From positions 1-6,212 of the forward strand of contig JAIRRD010000104.1 of NCBI GenBank assembly GCA_031256155.1: DNA of 6,212 bases, written 5' to 3'. Each line of letters starts with the position of its first letter. The stretch's first letter is position 1. Positions 1 through 6,212 of the stretch are shown piece after piece. Below the pieces are notes generated by a model that was not told where the DNA came from, did not search any database, and saw nothing but the letters and a program-made list of their open reading frames with translations. The stretch comes from Holophagales bacterium (lineage in GTDB: Bacteria; Acidobacteriota; Holophagae; Holophagales; Holophagaceae). The translations under genes and the position numbers were made by a program.

Positions 1-652
1 GCCATGGCTTTTTGCCCAATACATAAATATCCAAATCGTTTAGCTCGTCTTGCGAAAGCGTCAGGTAGTTGTTTTTTCCCGCGCAAACGATGATGCGGCA
101 GGCCATCTCAAAGAAAACAGCTTTTTGAAAAGCATCGTCAAAATCTTTCCCGCAAACCACTTGACCGTGCATACTCAGCAAAATGCAGTCGTGGCAGTTC
201 ATCGCTTCGATTACGGCTTTGGCAAGCTCTGGGGAGCCGGGGCGGAAATAAGGAATGACAGGTATTTCTTTCCCGCAATAGCATGGCACTTCTGCGGTTA
301 CATTGAAATCGGTGGGTTTGTCCTTCACGCAGGCAATAATTGTCGCGTATTGCGATTGAACATGCAGCACCACATTCACATCATTGCGCTTACGCAAAAC
401 GCCCAGATGAAACGAACTTTCCATAGACGGTTTTGACCCCTCAAGAGGGTTGCCTGTTGATATTTCGCACACTGCCACTTGTTCTTTCGTCAAGCGCGGG
501 AGCCATGAGCCTGTTCCCGATACCAAAGCGAAATTCTCTGCCACGCGCCATGAGATATTGCCGCTGCTGCAAAGCTGCAATCGCTCTTTGCCTACGCGGT
601 GGGCCTGGTCGGTGAATGTCGTGAACTGTTGGCCTGTTATCATGTGTATCAT
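1..652 (-). CDS. fucA: L-fuculose-1-phosphate aldolase, class II aldolase family (3' end cut by window edge)
   Basis: Cleaves L-fuculose 1-phosphate to dihydroxyacetone phosphate and L-lactaldehyde, a zinc-dependent cytoplasmic step of L-fucose breakdown. Translating the minus strand from 643 gives an open frame of 214 codons to the window edge, starting MITGQQFTTF and ending IYVLGKKPW with no stop yet. The family is about 210-215 residues, so only a few residues are missing. Visible motifs are CSSGNISWR (substrate/phosphate loop), SGTGSW, PSMESSFH, VVLHVQSQY and SMHGQVVCGKD. Counting from 643, Glu75, His94 and His159 line up with E. coli FucA Glu73, His92 and His155. The position of E. coli His94 is Gln96 here. 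Start: two in-frame ATGs exist, at 652 and 643. I chose 652 because AGCAGG lies 5 bases upstream of it; the 643 start gives the N-terminus I would expect from homologues. It is last in the visible operon, 44 bases after the mutarotase. Family is firm; the exact start is not. Confidence 0.93.
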   Translation of the reverse strand, partial: MIHMITGQQFTTFTDQAHRVGKERLQLCSSGNISWRVAENFALVSGTGSWLPRLTKEQVAVCEISTGNPLEGSKPSMESSFHLGVLRKRNDVNVVLHVQSQYATIIACVKDKPTDFNVTAEVPCYCGKEIPVIPYFRPGSPELAKAVIEAMNCHDCILLSMHGQVVCGKDFDDAFQKAVFFEMACRIIVCAGKNNYLTLSQDELNDLDIYVLGKKPW

Positions 653-696
653 GTGCGCCTGCTATGGTAAATCATTGCGCAGTATATATGGAACTG

Positions 697-1095
697 CTAT
701 ATTTCTTCAAGAGAGAATATGCGTTCCACGAGCTGCCACTTTTCTTCCGAGCGCAAACCTTGTTCAGAGTTTTGAAATTTGCCCACAAAGGCTTCCCATT
801 CTGCCTGTCGTTCAAATGTAGCCAAACGCCCAAACGCACTGTCCCAATCGAAGTCCAACGGAGTTTCCACTATCATAAAGGCCATATTTTTTACCTGATA
901 AATCTCCATATCCAAGATGCCGGCTCTGCGGATGCCTTCAGGAATTTCTTTCCAGATATGGTGGCTGTCGTGCCAGTATTTGTAATCATCTATCGTTTCT
1001 GGATTTAATTGAAGAAACTGGCAGTAGCGCTTTCTGGCTTCTGACGGTGGTCTGGGGTATCCTTCTTTCAATGTTTCAGAGCAGTCTTCAATCAC
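697..1095 (-). CDS. L-fucose/L-rhamnose mutarotase (RhaM family)
   Basis: Cytoplasmic enzyme of the dimeric alpha/beta-barrel RhaM family that interconverts alpha and beta anomers of a 6-deoxysugar; the fuc context points to L-fucose as substrate. The 132-residue product carries the family core from about residue 24 (RYCQFLQLNPE), the YKYWH motif in which Tyr38 and His42 match E. coli RhaM Tyr18 and catalytic His22, then IRRAGILDMEIY, FMIVETPLDFDWDSAF and QAEWEAF (Trp100). E. coli RhaM has 104 residues; the extra length here lies at the N-terminus and in the central and C-terminal parts. The start is uncertain: the longest frame begins with GTG at 1095, with no good ribosome-binding site. A TTG at 1071 would give MKEGYPRP, closer to the N-terminus I recall for homologues. 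The stop is TAG at 697-699. It sits 9 bases after the fucI stop and in the same frame as fucI, so it is surely cotranscribed and perhaps translationally coupled. Confidence 0.9.
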   Translation of the reverse strand: MIEDCSETLKEGYPRPPSEARKRYCQFLQLNPETIDDYKYWHDSHHIWKEIPEGIRRAGILDMEIYQVKNMAFMIVETPLDFDWDSAFGRLATFERQAEWEAFVGKFQNSEQGLRSEEKWQLVERIFSLEEI

Positions 1096-1104
1096 TGTAT
1101 TGCT

Positions 1105-2892
1105 CTATTTATACAGCGGTCCGTATGTCTGACAAGCGCGATAATCAGCGCCTTCTTTACCCATGCCGAAAGCGTTCCATGATGCGGGACGGAAAATGTC
1201 TTTTTCCTCTAAATTGTGCATACACACTGGAATTCGCAGCATCGAAGCAAGTGTAATTAAATCGGCGCCAATGTGTCCATAGCTGATTGAGCCATGGTTG
1301 GCACCCCAGCTGTTCATAACAGAATAGACATCTTTAAAATTGTCAGTATTCATCAGGCGTGGTGCAAACCAAGTAGTGGGCCAACCTTTATCTGTTCTGT
1401 CGTCCAGTATCTTGTGTGACACGGGGTCCAGCTCTACACTCCAGCCTTCCGCAATTTGCAATACGGGACCAAGACCTTTAATCAGATTCAAGCGCACCAT
1501 TGTGCAGGACATTCCTTCGCGGGTCAGAAACTTGGATGAGTAGCCACCACCCCTAAAATACTCGCGATTGGCTGGCACCCAGGTTGTGGCGTCCAAACAT
1601 GCTTTGGCTTCCGTGTCGCTGATTTCCCAAAAGGGTTTGATAACCGGATTGCCGTTTTTGTTACTCTGGCAACCGGAACCGTCCAACGAAGCCGCGCCCG
1701 AATTAATCAAGTGAATGATACCATTGGAGGCTCTGCCGGTCAGTTTCTTTTTTGTCACGCGTTCAACGGCTTCAGGGCTCCAATACGTACGAACATCGGC
1801 AAATATTTGCGCTGTGTTTGTAAGCAGATAACTGAACAGCATCGCAACGCCATTCAGCGCGTCATTTTCGGTTGCCAATACAAATGGCTGACGAACGCCT
1901 GTCCAGTCAAACGATGAGTTCATAATGGCTTCGGTGAAATCGCCGTTGGGATAAAAGTCTGTCCATTGGCGCTGTCCCTGGAAACCGGCTGCCAGAGCGT
2001 TGTGTCCGAGCGCTTCTTCGCCGAATCCCATCGTTTTCAATTTCGGATTGCCAACCATCAAATCGCGGACAATCAAGGTCATTTTTACGATAAATTCCCA
2101 ATCTTTATCCTTCTCAGCGCGAGGTTTTCGCAGATTTTCGCGATTACAAACATCCTCACCCTCTTTGCAATTAGCTTTCGCCCATGCCAGCGCTTTTTCA
2201 AATTCGTCTTTGTCGTAGATACCTTCGCTCATACGGCGAATGATTTCCACTTCATCAATACCTTCACAGCGCATGTCCAGGTAATCCTCAAAGAAGTCGG
2301 TACTCACAATTGAGCCGGCGATACCCATACACACTGCGCCTATAGACAGATACGACTTGCCTCGCATGATGGCCACCGAAATGGCGGCTCTGGAAAAACG
2401 AAGCAACTTTTCTTCAACATCAGCAGGGATATCAGTATTTGCAGCGTCTTGCACGTCACGCCCGTAAATGCCGAAAGCGGGCAAACCTTTTTGAGCGTGT
2501 CCGGCTAAAACAGCAGCCAAATAAACGGCTCCCGGGCGTTCTGTACCGTTGAAGCCCCACACGGCTTTGACAGTGTGCGGATCCATATCCATGGTTTCAC
2601 TGCCGTAGCACCAACACGGCGTAACCGTAATGGTCACACCTACATTTTCTCGCTTGAATTTTTCCGCGCAAGCGGCACTTTCAGCAACGCGCCCTATTGT
2701 GGTATCCGCAATCACGCATTGTACCGGTGTTCCGTCCGGGTATTTCAGCGCGGATGTCAGCAAGTCCACTACGCCTTTGGCCATGTTCATGGTTTGGCTT
2801 TCCAAGGATTCGCGCACACCTCCCATACGTCCATCAATTGTGGGTCTGATGCCAATCCTAGGCCAATCACCTTGAAATCTCTTTGTGGTCAT
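1105..2892 (-). CDS. fucI: L-fucose isomerase
   Basis: Converts the aldose L-fucose to the ketose L-fuculose (and usually D-arabinose to D-ribulose); a cytoplasmic Mn2+-dependent hexameric enzyme in the family. The 595-residue product is close to the 591 of E. coli FucI and looks complete. The N-terminal part shows [18 protein letters not shown] and [14 protein letters not shown]. The middle shows [25 protein letters not shown] and [10 protein letters not shown], and the C-terminal part NSWGANHG and RIPVCMHN. The metal and catalytic residues are all present with a constant offset of five from E. coli: Glu342 (E. coli Glu337), Asp366 in [14 protein letters not shown] (Asp361) and His533 (His528). 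The ATG at 2892 follows an AAGGA site 11 bases upstream, and the N-terminus begins at the expected point of the family. It is the first gene of the minus-strand operon and is followed by the mutarotase after 9 bases. No sign of damage or unusual origin. Confidence 0.98.
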   Translation of the reverse strand: MTTKRFQGDWPRIGIRPTIDGRMGGVRESLESQTMNMAKGVVDLLTSALKYPDGTPVQCVIADTTIGRVAESAACAEKFKRENVGVTITVTPCWCYGSETMDMDPHTVKAVWGFNGTERPGAVYLAAVLAGHAQKGLPAFGIYGRDVQDAANTDIPADVEEKLLRFSRAAISVAIMRGKSYLSIGAVCMGIAGSIVSTDFFEDYLDMRCEGIDEVEIIRRMSEGIYDKDEFEKALAWAKANCKEGEDVCNRENLRKPRAEKDKDWEFIVKMTLIVRDLMVGNPKLKTMGFGEEALGHNALAAGFQGQRQWTDFYPNGDFTEAIMNSSFDWTGVRQPFVLATENDALNGVAMLFSYLLTNTAQIFADVRTYWSPEAVERVTKKKLTGRASNGIIHLINSGAASLDGSGCQSNKNGNPVIKPFWEISDTEAKACLDATTWVPANREYFRGGGYSSKFLTREGMSCTMVRLNLIKGLGPVLQIAEGWSVELDPVSHKILDDRTDKGWPTTWFAPRLMNTDNFKDVYSVMNSWGANHGSISYGHIGADLITLASMLRIPVCMHNLEEKDIFRPASWNAFGMGKEGADYRACQTYGPLYK

Positions 2893-2903
2893 ATCGTATT
2901 CCG

Positions 2904-2908
2904 TCCTT
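2904..2908 (-). promoter_or_regulatory. Ribosome-binding site of fucI
   Basis: On the minus strand the sequence reads AAGGA, followed by 11 bases and then the ATG of fucI. The spacing is slightly long, and a second GGA lies closer. It supports the chosen start and the view that this organism uses Shine-Dalgarno initiation. Confidence 0.6.
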
Positions 2909-2941
2909 AAATGTTGCTACTCAAAGCATACTCACCTGTTA

Positions 2942-2970
2942 GTAATAGTGTTGTTTTAATGAAAAGTCAG
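2942..2970 (-). promoter_or_regulatory. Possible sigma70-type promoter of the fuc operon
   Basis: On the minus strand CTGACT (2970-2965) and TATTAC (2947-2942) are separated by 17 bases. Each matches the -35 (TTGACA) or -10 (TATAAT) consensus at four of six positions. Transcription would start near 2935, giving a leader of about 43 bases ahead of fucI. The match is modest in AT-rich DNA, and the -35 box overlaps an inverted repeat (2960-2990), so activator or repressor control is plausible. This is a candidate only. Confidence 0.35.
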
Positions 2971-2990
2971 TAATTTTTTGCGACTTTTTA
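2960..2990. repeat. Inverted repeat over the fuc promoter region
   Basis: AAAAGTC at 2962-2968 is repeated in inverted form as GACTTTT at 2982-2988, separated by 13 bases. One wobble pair and one T-A pair extend each arm to 9 bases. It overlaps the candidate -35 box of the fuc operon and could be an operator for an unseen regulator. It lies between divergent genes, so a terminator role is unlikely. In such AT-rich DNA chance is a real alternative. Confidence 0.3.
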
Positions 2991-3008
2991 AATTATTAAA
3001 AAAATATA

Positions 3009-3035
3009 AGAGTGTTACCTAAATTAGAGAGTGTT
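3009..3035. repeat. Direct repeat AGAGTGTT x2, 19 bases apart, upstream of fucI
   Basis: AGAGTGTT occurs at 3009-3016 and again at 3028-3035, a 19-base period. Partial copies lie nearby: AGTGTT at 2947-2952 and the inverted AACACT at 3070-3075. Repeated octamers at about two helical turns, upstream of a sugar operon, fit an activator-binding site. No regulator can be named from the sequence. Confidence 0.25.
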
Positions 3036-3130
3036 CAACAGGAATGATTCAAGGTCAAGCAAACCGCCAAAACACTAAGGCACTCTCGCTAAATATCATT
3101 ATAAATGCAGCACTTTCATGATGTTTTGCA

Positions 3131-3260
3131 AGTATAGCGGTTTAACTTATTGTAGTTAAACTGCTATGCTGGGATTCGCTTGCGAATCACGGCCGCTCAT
3201 AGTCCATAGGCGAGCTTGGCTCGCCGTAAATGGACTATGAAAGCGAAAATTGCTATAGCT
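3131..3260. repeat. Palindrome-rich intergenic element (MITE-like or REP-like)
   Basis: Three hairpins stand side by side. The first, 3131-3170, has 17-base arms with two wobble pairs and a TATTGT loop. The second, 3173-3188, is GATTCGC/GCGAATC with a two-base loop. The third, 3197-3240, has an 11-base outer stem (CATAGTCCAT and its complement plus one pair), a small internal loop, and an inner GGCGAGC/GCTCGCC stem with a TTG loop. The outer ends are imperfect inverted repeats: TATAGCGGTTT at 3133-3143 against TATAGCAATTT read inward from 3257, nine of eleven bases matching. TA at each end could be a target-site duplication of the IS630/mariner kind. No T-tract follows any stem and both flanking genes point away, so these are not terminators. 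There is no coding capacity. Identity as a dispersed element is inferred from one copy only. Confidence 0.6.
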
Positions 3261-3289
3261 TGACACATTCCACATGAAATCACTATATA
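3260..3289 (+). promoter_or_regulatory. Sigma70-type promoter of the tricorn-like protease gene
   Basis: A perfect -35 hexamer TTGACA at 3260-3265 is followed after 18 bases by TATATA at 3284-3289; CTATAT one base earlier gives a spacing of 17. Transcription would begin near 3296, leaving a leader of only about 13 bases with the ribosome-binding site near its 5' end. The -35 box begins three bases after the inferred right end of the palindromic element. Confidence 0.7.
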
Positions 3290-3299
3290 GTATTTCTAT

Positions 3300-3303
3300 G
3301 GAG
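3300..3303 (+). promoter_or_regulatory. Ribosome-binding site of the tricorn-like gene
   Basis: GGAG is followed by five bases and then the ATG at 3309. This decides the start against an ATG at 3298, which is in another frame and gives only a short ORF. Confidence 0.75.
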
Positions 3304-3308
3304 CTTAT

Positions 3309-6212
3309 ATGGCGCGGAAATATATTCCAACTATCTTCCTTTTGGCGGCAGTTACCTTTGTTCAGGCCGATGCGCCTTTGCTATTCACGACACCGACTGT
3401 TAGCAAGACGCACATCGCGTTTTCACACGCGGGCGACCTCTGGATTGTAGGCAGAGAGGGGGGCGAGGCTCGCAGACTCACCTCCGGCATCGGGATTGAG
3501 GCCAGACCCTATTTTTCGCCTGACGGTGGCATGGTGGCCTTTACCGGTGAATATGATGGGAATACGGATGTGTACGTTGTCCCTGCGTCAGGTGGTGCGC
3601 CAACGCGTTTGACCTACCATCCAGGACCCGATTCTGCTGTGGGCTGGTCTCCTGACGGTAAGGTGCTTTTTTCCTCTTCCCGCAACAGCCAGACGGGCAG
3701 AACCGCCCAGTTGTTTAAAATTTTGCCCGATAGTGTCTGGCCTGAGCTGATTCCGCTGCCAATGGCTCACGAAGGCTCTTTTTCGCCTGATGGTAAATAC
3801 TTGGTATATGAGCCGATACGCAGGGCCTTTAATGCCTGGAAACGCTACCGCGGCGGGACGGCATCATACCTCTGGATTGCCGATATGAAGGACTCCAGCG
3901 TGGTAAAAATCCCCAGGACTGACAGCAATGACTTTTCACCAATGTGGGCAGGTTCTAAAATCTATTTCCTCTCTGACCGCCAAGGGCCAGTCACGCTCTA
4001 TTCCTACGATACTGACACCAAACAGGTCGAGCAGTTGATAAAGAACACAGGGCTGGACTTCAAGAGCGCCAGCGCTGGTCCCGGTGCCATTGTTTATGAG
4101 CAGTTTGGCACCATCCACCTGTACGACTTAGCTACCAATCAAAGTAAGAAAGTTGAAATCACACTGACGGGCGACATGCCGGGAGTAAGACCGCGCTTTG
4201 AACCTCTGGGCAACCGTATTCTAAGTGCTGGCATATCACCAAATGGAGCAAGGGCCGTATTTGAGGCCAGAGGGGAAATTTTCACTGTTCCGGCGGAAAA
4301 GGGTAGTGTCAGAAATATCACAGATACGCCCGGCACTATGGAACGCGATCCCGCGTGGTCACCTGATGGTAAGTCAATTGCGTATTTTTCCGATGCCAGC
4401 GGCGAGTATGCGCTGCACATCAAATCGCAGGATGGGACAGGCGCACCGCGCATTATTAATTTGGAACCCAGTTTTTACCGCAGTCCAACCTGGTCACCTG
4501 ATTCTAAAAAAATCGCCTTTATGGATAAGCGCCTCAATGTCTGGCTCGTTGACCTTGAAAAGGGCAGACAGGAAAAACTGGATACCCTTGAACGAGGCGG
4601 ACGCACGCAGTTAGCCTGGTCGCCGGACAGCCGCTGGATAGCCTACGCCAAGCCACTGGCGAATCACTACGGCGCGATATTTGTGTGTAATTTACAGACC
4701 AGAAAAATACACCAGATGACTGATGGAATGAGCGATGCCGATAGTCCGCAGTTTGACAAATCAGGTAAGTATTTGTTCTTTACGGCCAGCACCGATATTG
4801 GCCCAATGGTATTCGGCTTTGATATGAACTCATATCCTCATAGTCACACCAGAAGCGTTTATCTGGCCGTACTCAGAAAAGGCGAGCCATCACCCCTGGC
4901 ACCTGAGAGCGATGAAGAAACACCGGGCGAAAAATCAGAAGACGCAAAGTCAACGGATGCTAAGTCCACTGTAGTTAAGTCTGCGGATAAAAAAACGGAA
5001 AATGAAACTGTAATTGATTTTGACGGCCTGAATCAGCGCGTGCTGGCTCTTCCTGTTTCCGAAAGAAGTATAGCTAGTTTGGTCGCTGGAAAGCCAGGCA
5101 TCCTTTTTGTCTTGGAATTGCCAAATGGACGCGGCCAGGGATTTAATGGGGGGACGCTGCAAAAATTCGACTTAAAAAAGCGAAAACTTGATAAAGTCGC
5201 TGACGGTATCAGTAACTTTTTGCTCTCTGACAACGGTGAAAAAGCACTGATAAGAATGCAGGACAATTGGTTCATAGTGCCAGCCGACCAAGCTCCCAAG
5301 CCCACGGATACCAAACTCCGCGTAAATGAGGCCGAGTTGAGGGTTGATCCTAAAGCCGAATGGGCGCAGATGTACAAAGAGGCTTGGCGCATAGAGCGCG
5401 ACTTTTTCTATGACCCCAACCACCACGGTCTGAACCTCAAAGCGGCGGAAGCGCTCTATGCTCCATACGTTGACGGCCTTCACCACAGGGCCGACTTGAA
5501 TTATCTCTTCAATGAGATGTTTGGCAATCTGACCGTCGGCCACCTATATGTGAGCGGCGGCGATATGCCTTCGGTCAAGCGAGTCCCCGGTGGACTGCTG
5601 GGCGCGGATTTCAGGATAGAGAATGGCCGCTATCGTTTTGCGAAAGTCTATAACGGCGAGAACTGGAACCCAAGCCTCAGGGCGCCCCTCACGGAGCCGG
5701 GTTCTGAAGTAAAGGCTGGTGACTACCTCCTGGCAATTAACGGAACTGAACTGACGGCTAAAGGCAATCCATATCAGTTGCTCGAAAACACCTCCGGCAA
5801 GCAGGTGGTTTTGCGCGTTGCTTCAGAACCAAACGGCAAGGACGCAAGAAATGTAACAGTTGTGCCTGTCTCCACTGAAACCAGCTTGAGAAATCTGGAT
5901 TGGATTGAGTCCAACCGCCGCCACGTGGCACAGGCCACAGAGGGGCGCATTGCCTATGTATGGCTTCCCGACACGGCCAATGGAGGTTACACAAATTTCA
6001 ACCGCTATTGGTTTGCCCAGTTGGACAAGGACGGTGCTGTTATTGACGAACGCTTTAATGGCGGAGGTAGCGCCGCCGACTACATAATTGATTACCTGAA
6101 GAAGCCCGTCAACAGCTATTGGGCAGTGCGCGATGGTGAGCATTTCAGGCAGCCATTCGGCACTATGCCCGGGCCAAAGGTGATGATGATTAATGAACAC
6201 GCCGGAAGCGGC
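3309..6212 (+). CDS. Exported tricorn-type serine protease, peptidase family S41B (3' end cut by window edge)
   Basis: Large protease of the tricorn family, which degrades oligopeptides inside a chamber fed through beta-propellers. The window holds exactly 968 codons with no stop; archaeal tricorn has about 1071, so roughly 100 residues are missing. Residues 1-20 look like a signal peptide (MARKY, hydrophobic IFLLAAVTFV, cleavage after VQA), suggesting periplasmic or secreted location. Propeller repeats carry SPDG/SPDS motifs at about residues 70, 114, 159, 351, 396 and 438. A charged K/S/T/D/E-rich stretch at about 525-569 interrupts the second propeller. The C1 helical domain contains LTVGHLYVSGGD, with His745 matching tricorn His746 but Gly744 in place of Ser745. 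A PDZ-like domain (about 763-855) starts at GGLLGADF. The S41 core shows DERFNGGGSAADYI, with Gly918 at the tricorn oxyanion position, and ends at MINEHAGSG, with Ser967 as presumed nucleophile. The catalytic Glu (tricorn Glu1023) lies outside. Start set by GGAG and a strong promoter. Confidence 0.95.
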   Translation, partial: MARKYIPTIFLLAAVTFVQADAPLLFTTPTVSKTHIAFSHAGDLWIVGREGGEARRLTSGIGIEARPYFSPDGGMVAFTGEYDGNTDVYVVPASGGAPTRLTYHPGPDSAVGWSPDGKVLFSSSRNSQTGRTAQLFKILPDSVWPELIPLPMAHEGSFSPDGKYLVYEPIRRAFNAWKRYRGGTASYLWIADMKDSSVVKIPRTDSNDFSPMWAGSKIYFLSDRQGPVTLYSYDTDTKQVEQLIKNTGLDFKSASAGPGAIVYEQFGTIHLYDLATNQSKKVEITLTGDMPGVRPRFEPLGNRILSAGISPNGARAVFEARGEIFTVPAEKGSVRNITDTPGTMERDPAWSPDGKSIAYFSDASGEYALHIKSQDGTGAPRIINLEPSFYRSPTWSPDSKKIAFMDKRLNVWLVDLEKGRQEKLDTLERGGRTQLAWSPDSRWIAYAKPLANHYGAIFVCNLQTRKIHQMTDGMSDADSPQFDKSGKYLFFTASTDIGPMVFGFDMNSYPHSHTRSVYLAVLRKGEPSPLAPESDEETPGEKSEDAKSTDAKSTVVKSADKKTENETVIDFDGLNQRVLALPVSERSIASLVAGKPGILFVLELPNGRGQGFNGGTLQKFDLKKRKLDKVADGISNFLLSDNGEKALIRMQDNWFIVPADQAPKPTDTKLRVNEAELRVDPKAEWAQMYKEAWRIERDFFYDPNHHGLNLKAAEALYAPYVDGLHHRADLNYLFNEMFGNLTVGHLYVSGGDMPSVKRVPGGLLGADFRIENGRYRFAKVYNGENWNPSLRAPLTEPGSEVKAGDYLLAINGTELTAKGNPYQLLENTSGKQVVLRVASEPNGKDARNVTVVPVSTETSLRNLDWIESNRRHVAQATEGRIAYVWLPDTANGGYTNFNRYWFAQLDKDGAVIDERFNGGGSAADYIIDYLKKPVNSYWAVRDGEHFRQPFGTMPGPKVMMINEHAGSG

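Noticed and set aside
50..436. Plus-strand open frame of 128 codons
   Set aside because: It is antisense to the clearly homologous fucA reading frame and shows no recognisable motifs.
1966..2313. Plus-strand open frame of 115 codons, with other plus-strand frames at 1340-1917 and 2575-2910
   Set aside because: All are shadows of the well-conserved fucI gene on the opposite strand.
3197..3240. Strong hairpin resembling a Rho-independent terminator
   Set aside because: No T-tract follows on either strand, and it lies between two divergent genes, so no transcript is expected to end there.
3298..3300. Upstream ATG as start of the protease or as a leader peptide
   Set aside because: It is in a different frame, overlaps the GGAG ribosome-binding site of the main ORF and has no ribosome-binding site of its own.
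2893..3308. tRNA, riboswitch or CRISPR array in the intergenic region
   Set aside because: No cloverleaf, no recognisable riboswitch core and no regularly spaced repeats with unique spacers were found; the palindromes are unlike one another in sequence.
4225..4614. Plus-strand open frame of 129 codons, and several minus-strand frames between 3588 and 6200
   Set aside because: They overlap the long tricorn-like frame, whose propeller, PDZ and S41 motifs are continuous through the region.

Overview
This window holds two divergently transcribed units separated by an intergenic region of about 416 bases. On the minus strand, reading from about 2892 down past position 1, is an L-fucose catabolic operon: L-fucose isomerase (fucI), a RhaM/FucU-type sugar mutarotase, and a class II L-fuculose-1-phosphate aldolase (fucA) that runs off the left edge with only its last few residues missing. 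On the plus strand, from 3309 to the right edge, is the 5' part of a large exported tricorn-type serine protease (peptidase family S41B). It is cut exactly at the presumed nucleophile serine.

Organism: the fuc proteins, as I recall these families, resemble the forms found in Bacteroidota and in Verrucomicrobiota/Lentisphaerota-like gut or animal-associated bacteria. The DNA, however, shows a near-consensus sigma70-type promoter (TTGACA/TATATA) and Shine-Dalgarno sequences (GGAG, AAGGA). Typical Bacteroidota use a different promoter and rarely use SD sites. A Gram-negative, glycan-degrading bacterium of the PVC/Lentisphaerota/Kiritimatiellota type or a similar lineage is therefore an inference, not an identification.

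Layout: 1-652 fucA (minus, partial); 653-696 short spacer; 697-1095 mutarotase (minus, GTG start); 1096-1104 spacer; 1105-2892 fucI (minus); 2893-3308 intergenic, with a possible fuc promoter, short repeats and an inverted repeat on the fuc side. Next in the same gap is a roughly 125-base palindrome-rich element with imperfect inverted ends, then the protease promoter. The protease gene (plus, partial) fills 3309-6212.

How the genes work together: the mutarotase interconverts the anomers of the deoxysugar, FucI converts L-fucose to L-fuculose, and a kinase not in this window would make L-fuculose 1-phosphate. FucA then splits that to dihydroxyacetone phosphate and L-lactaldehyde. No kinase, permease or regulator is visible, so these would lie beyond position 1 or elsewhere. 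The protease has a signal peptide and probably degrades peptides outside the cytoplasm. Nothing in the sequence links it functionally to fucose use beyond the shared intergenic region. The most unexplained structure is the palindromic element at 3131-3260, which ends three bases before the protease -35 box.
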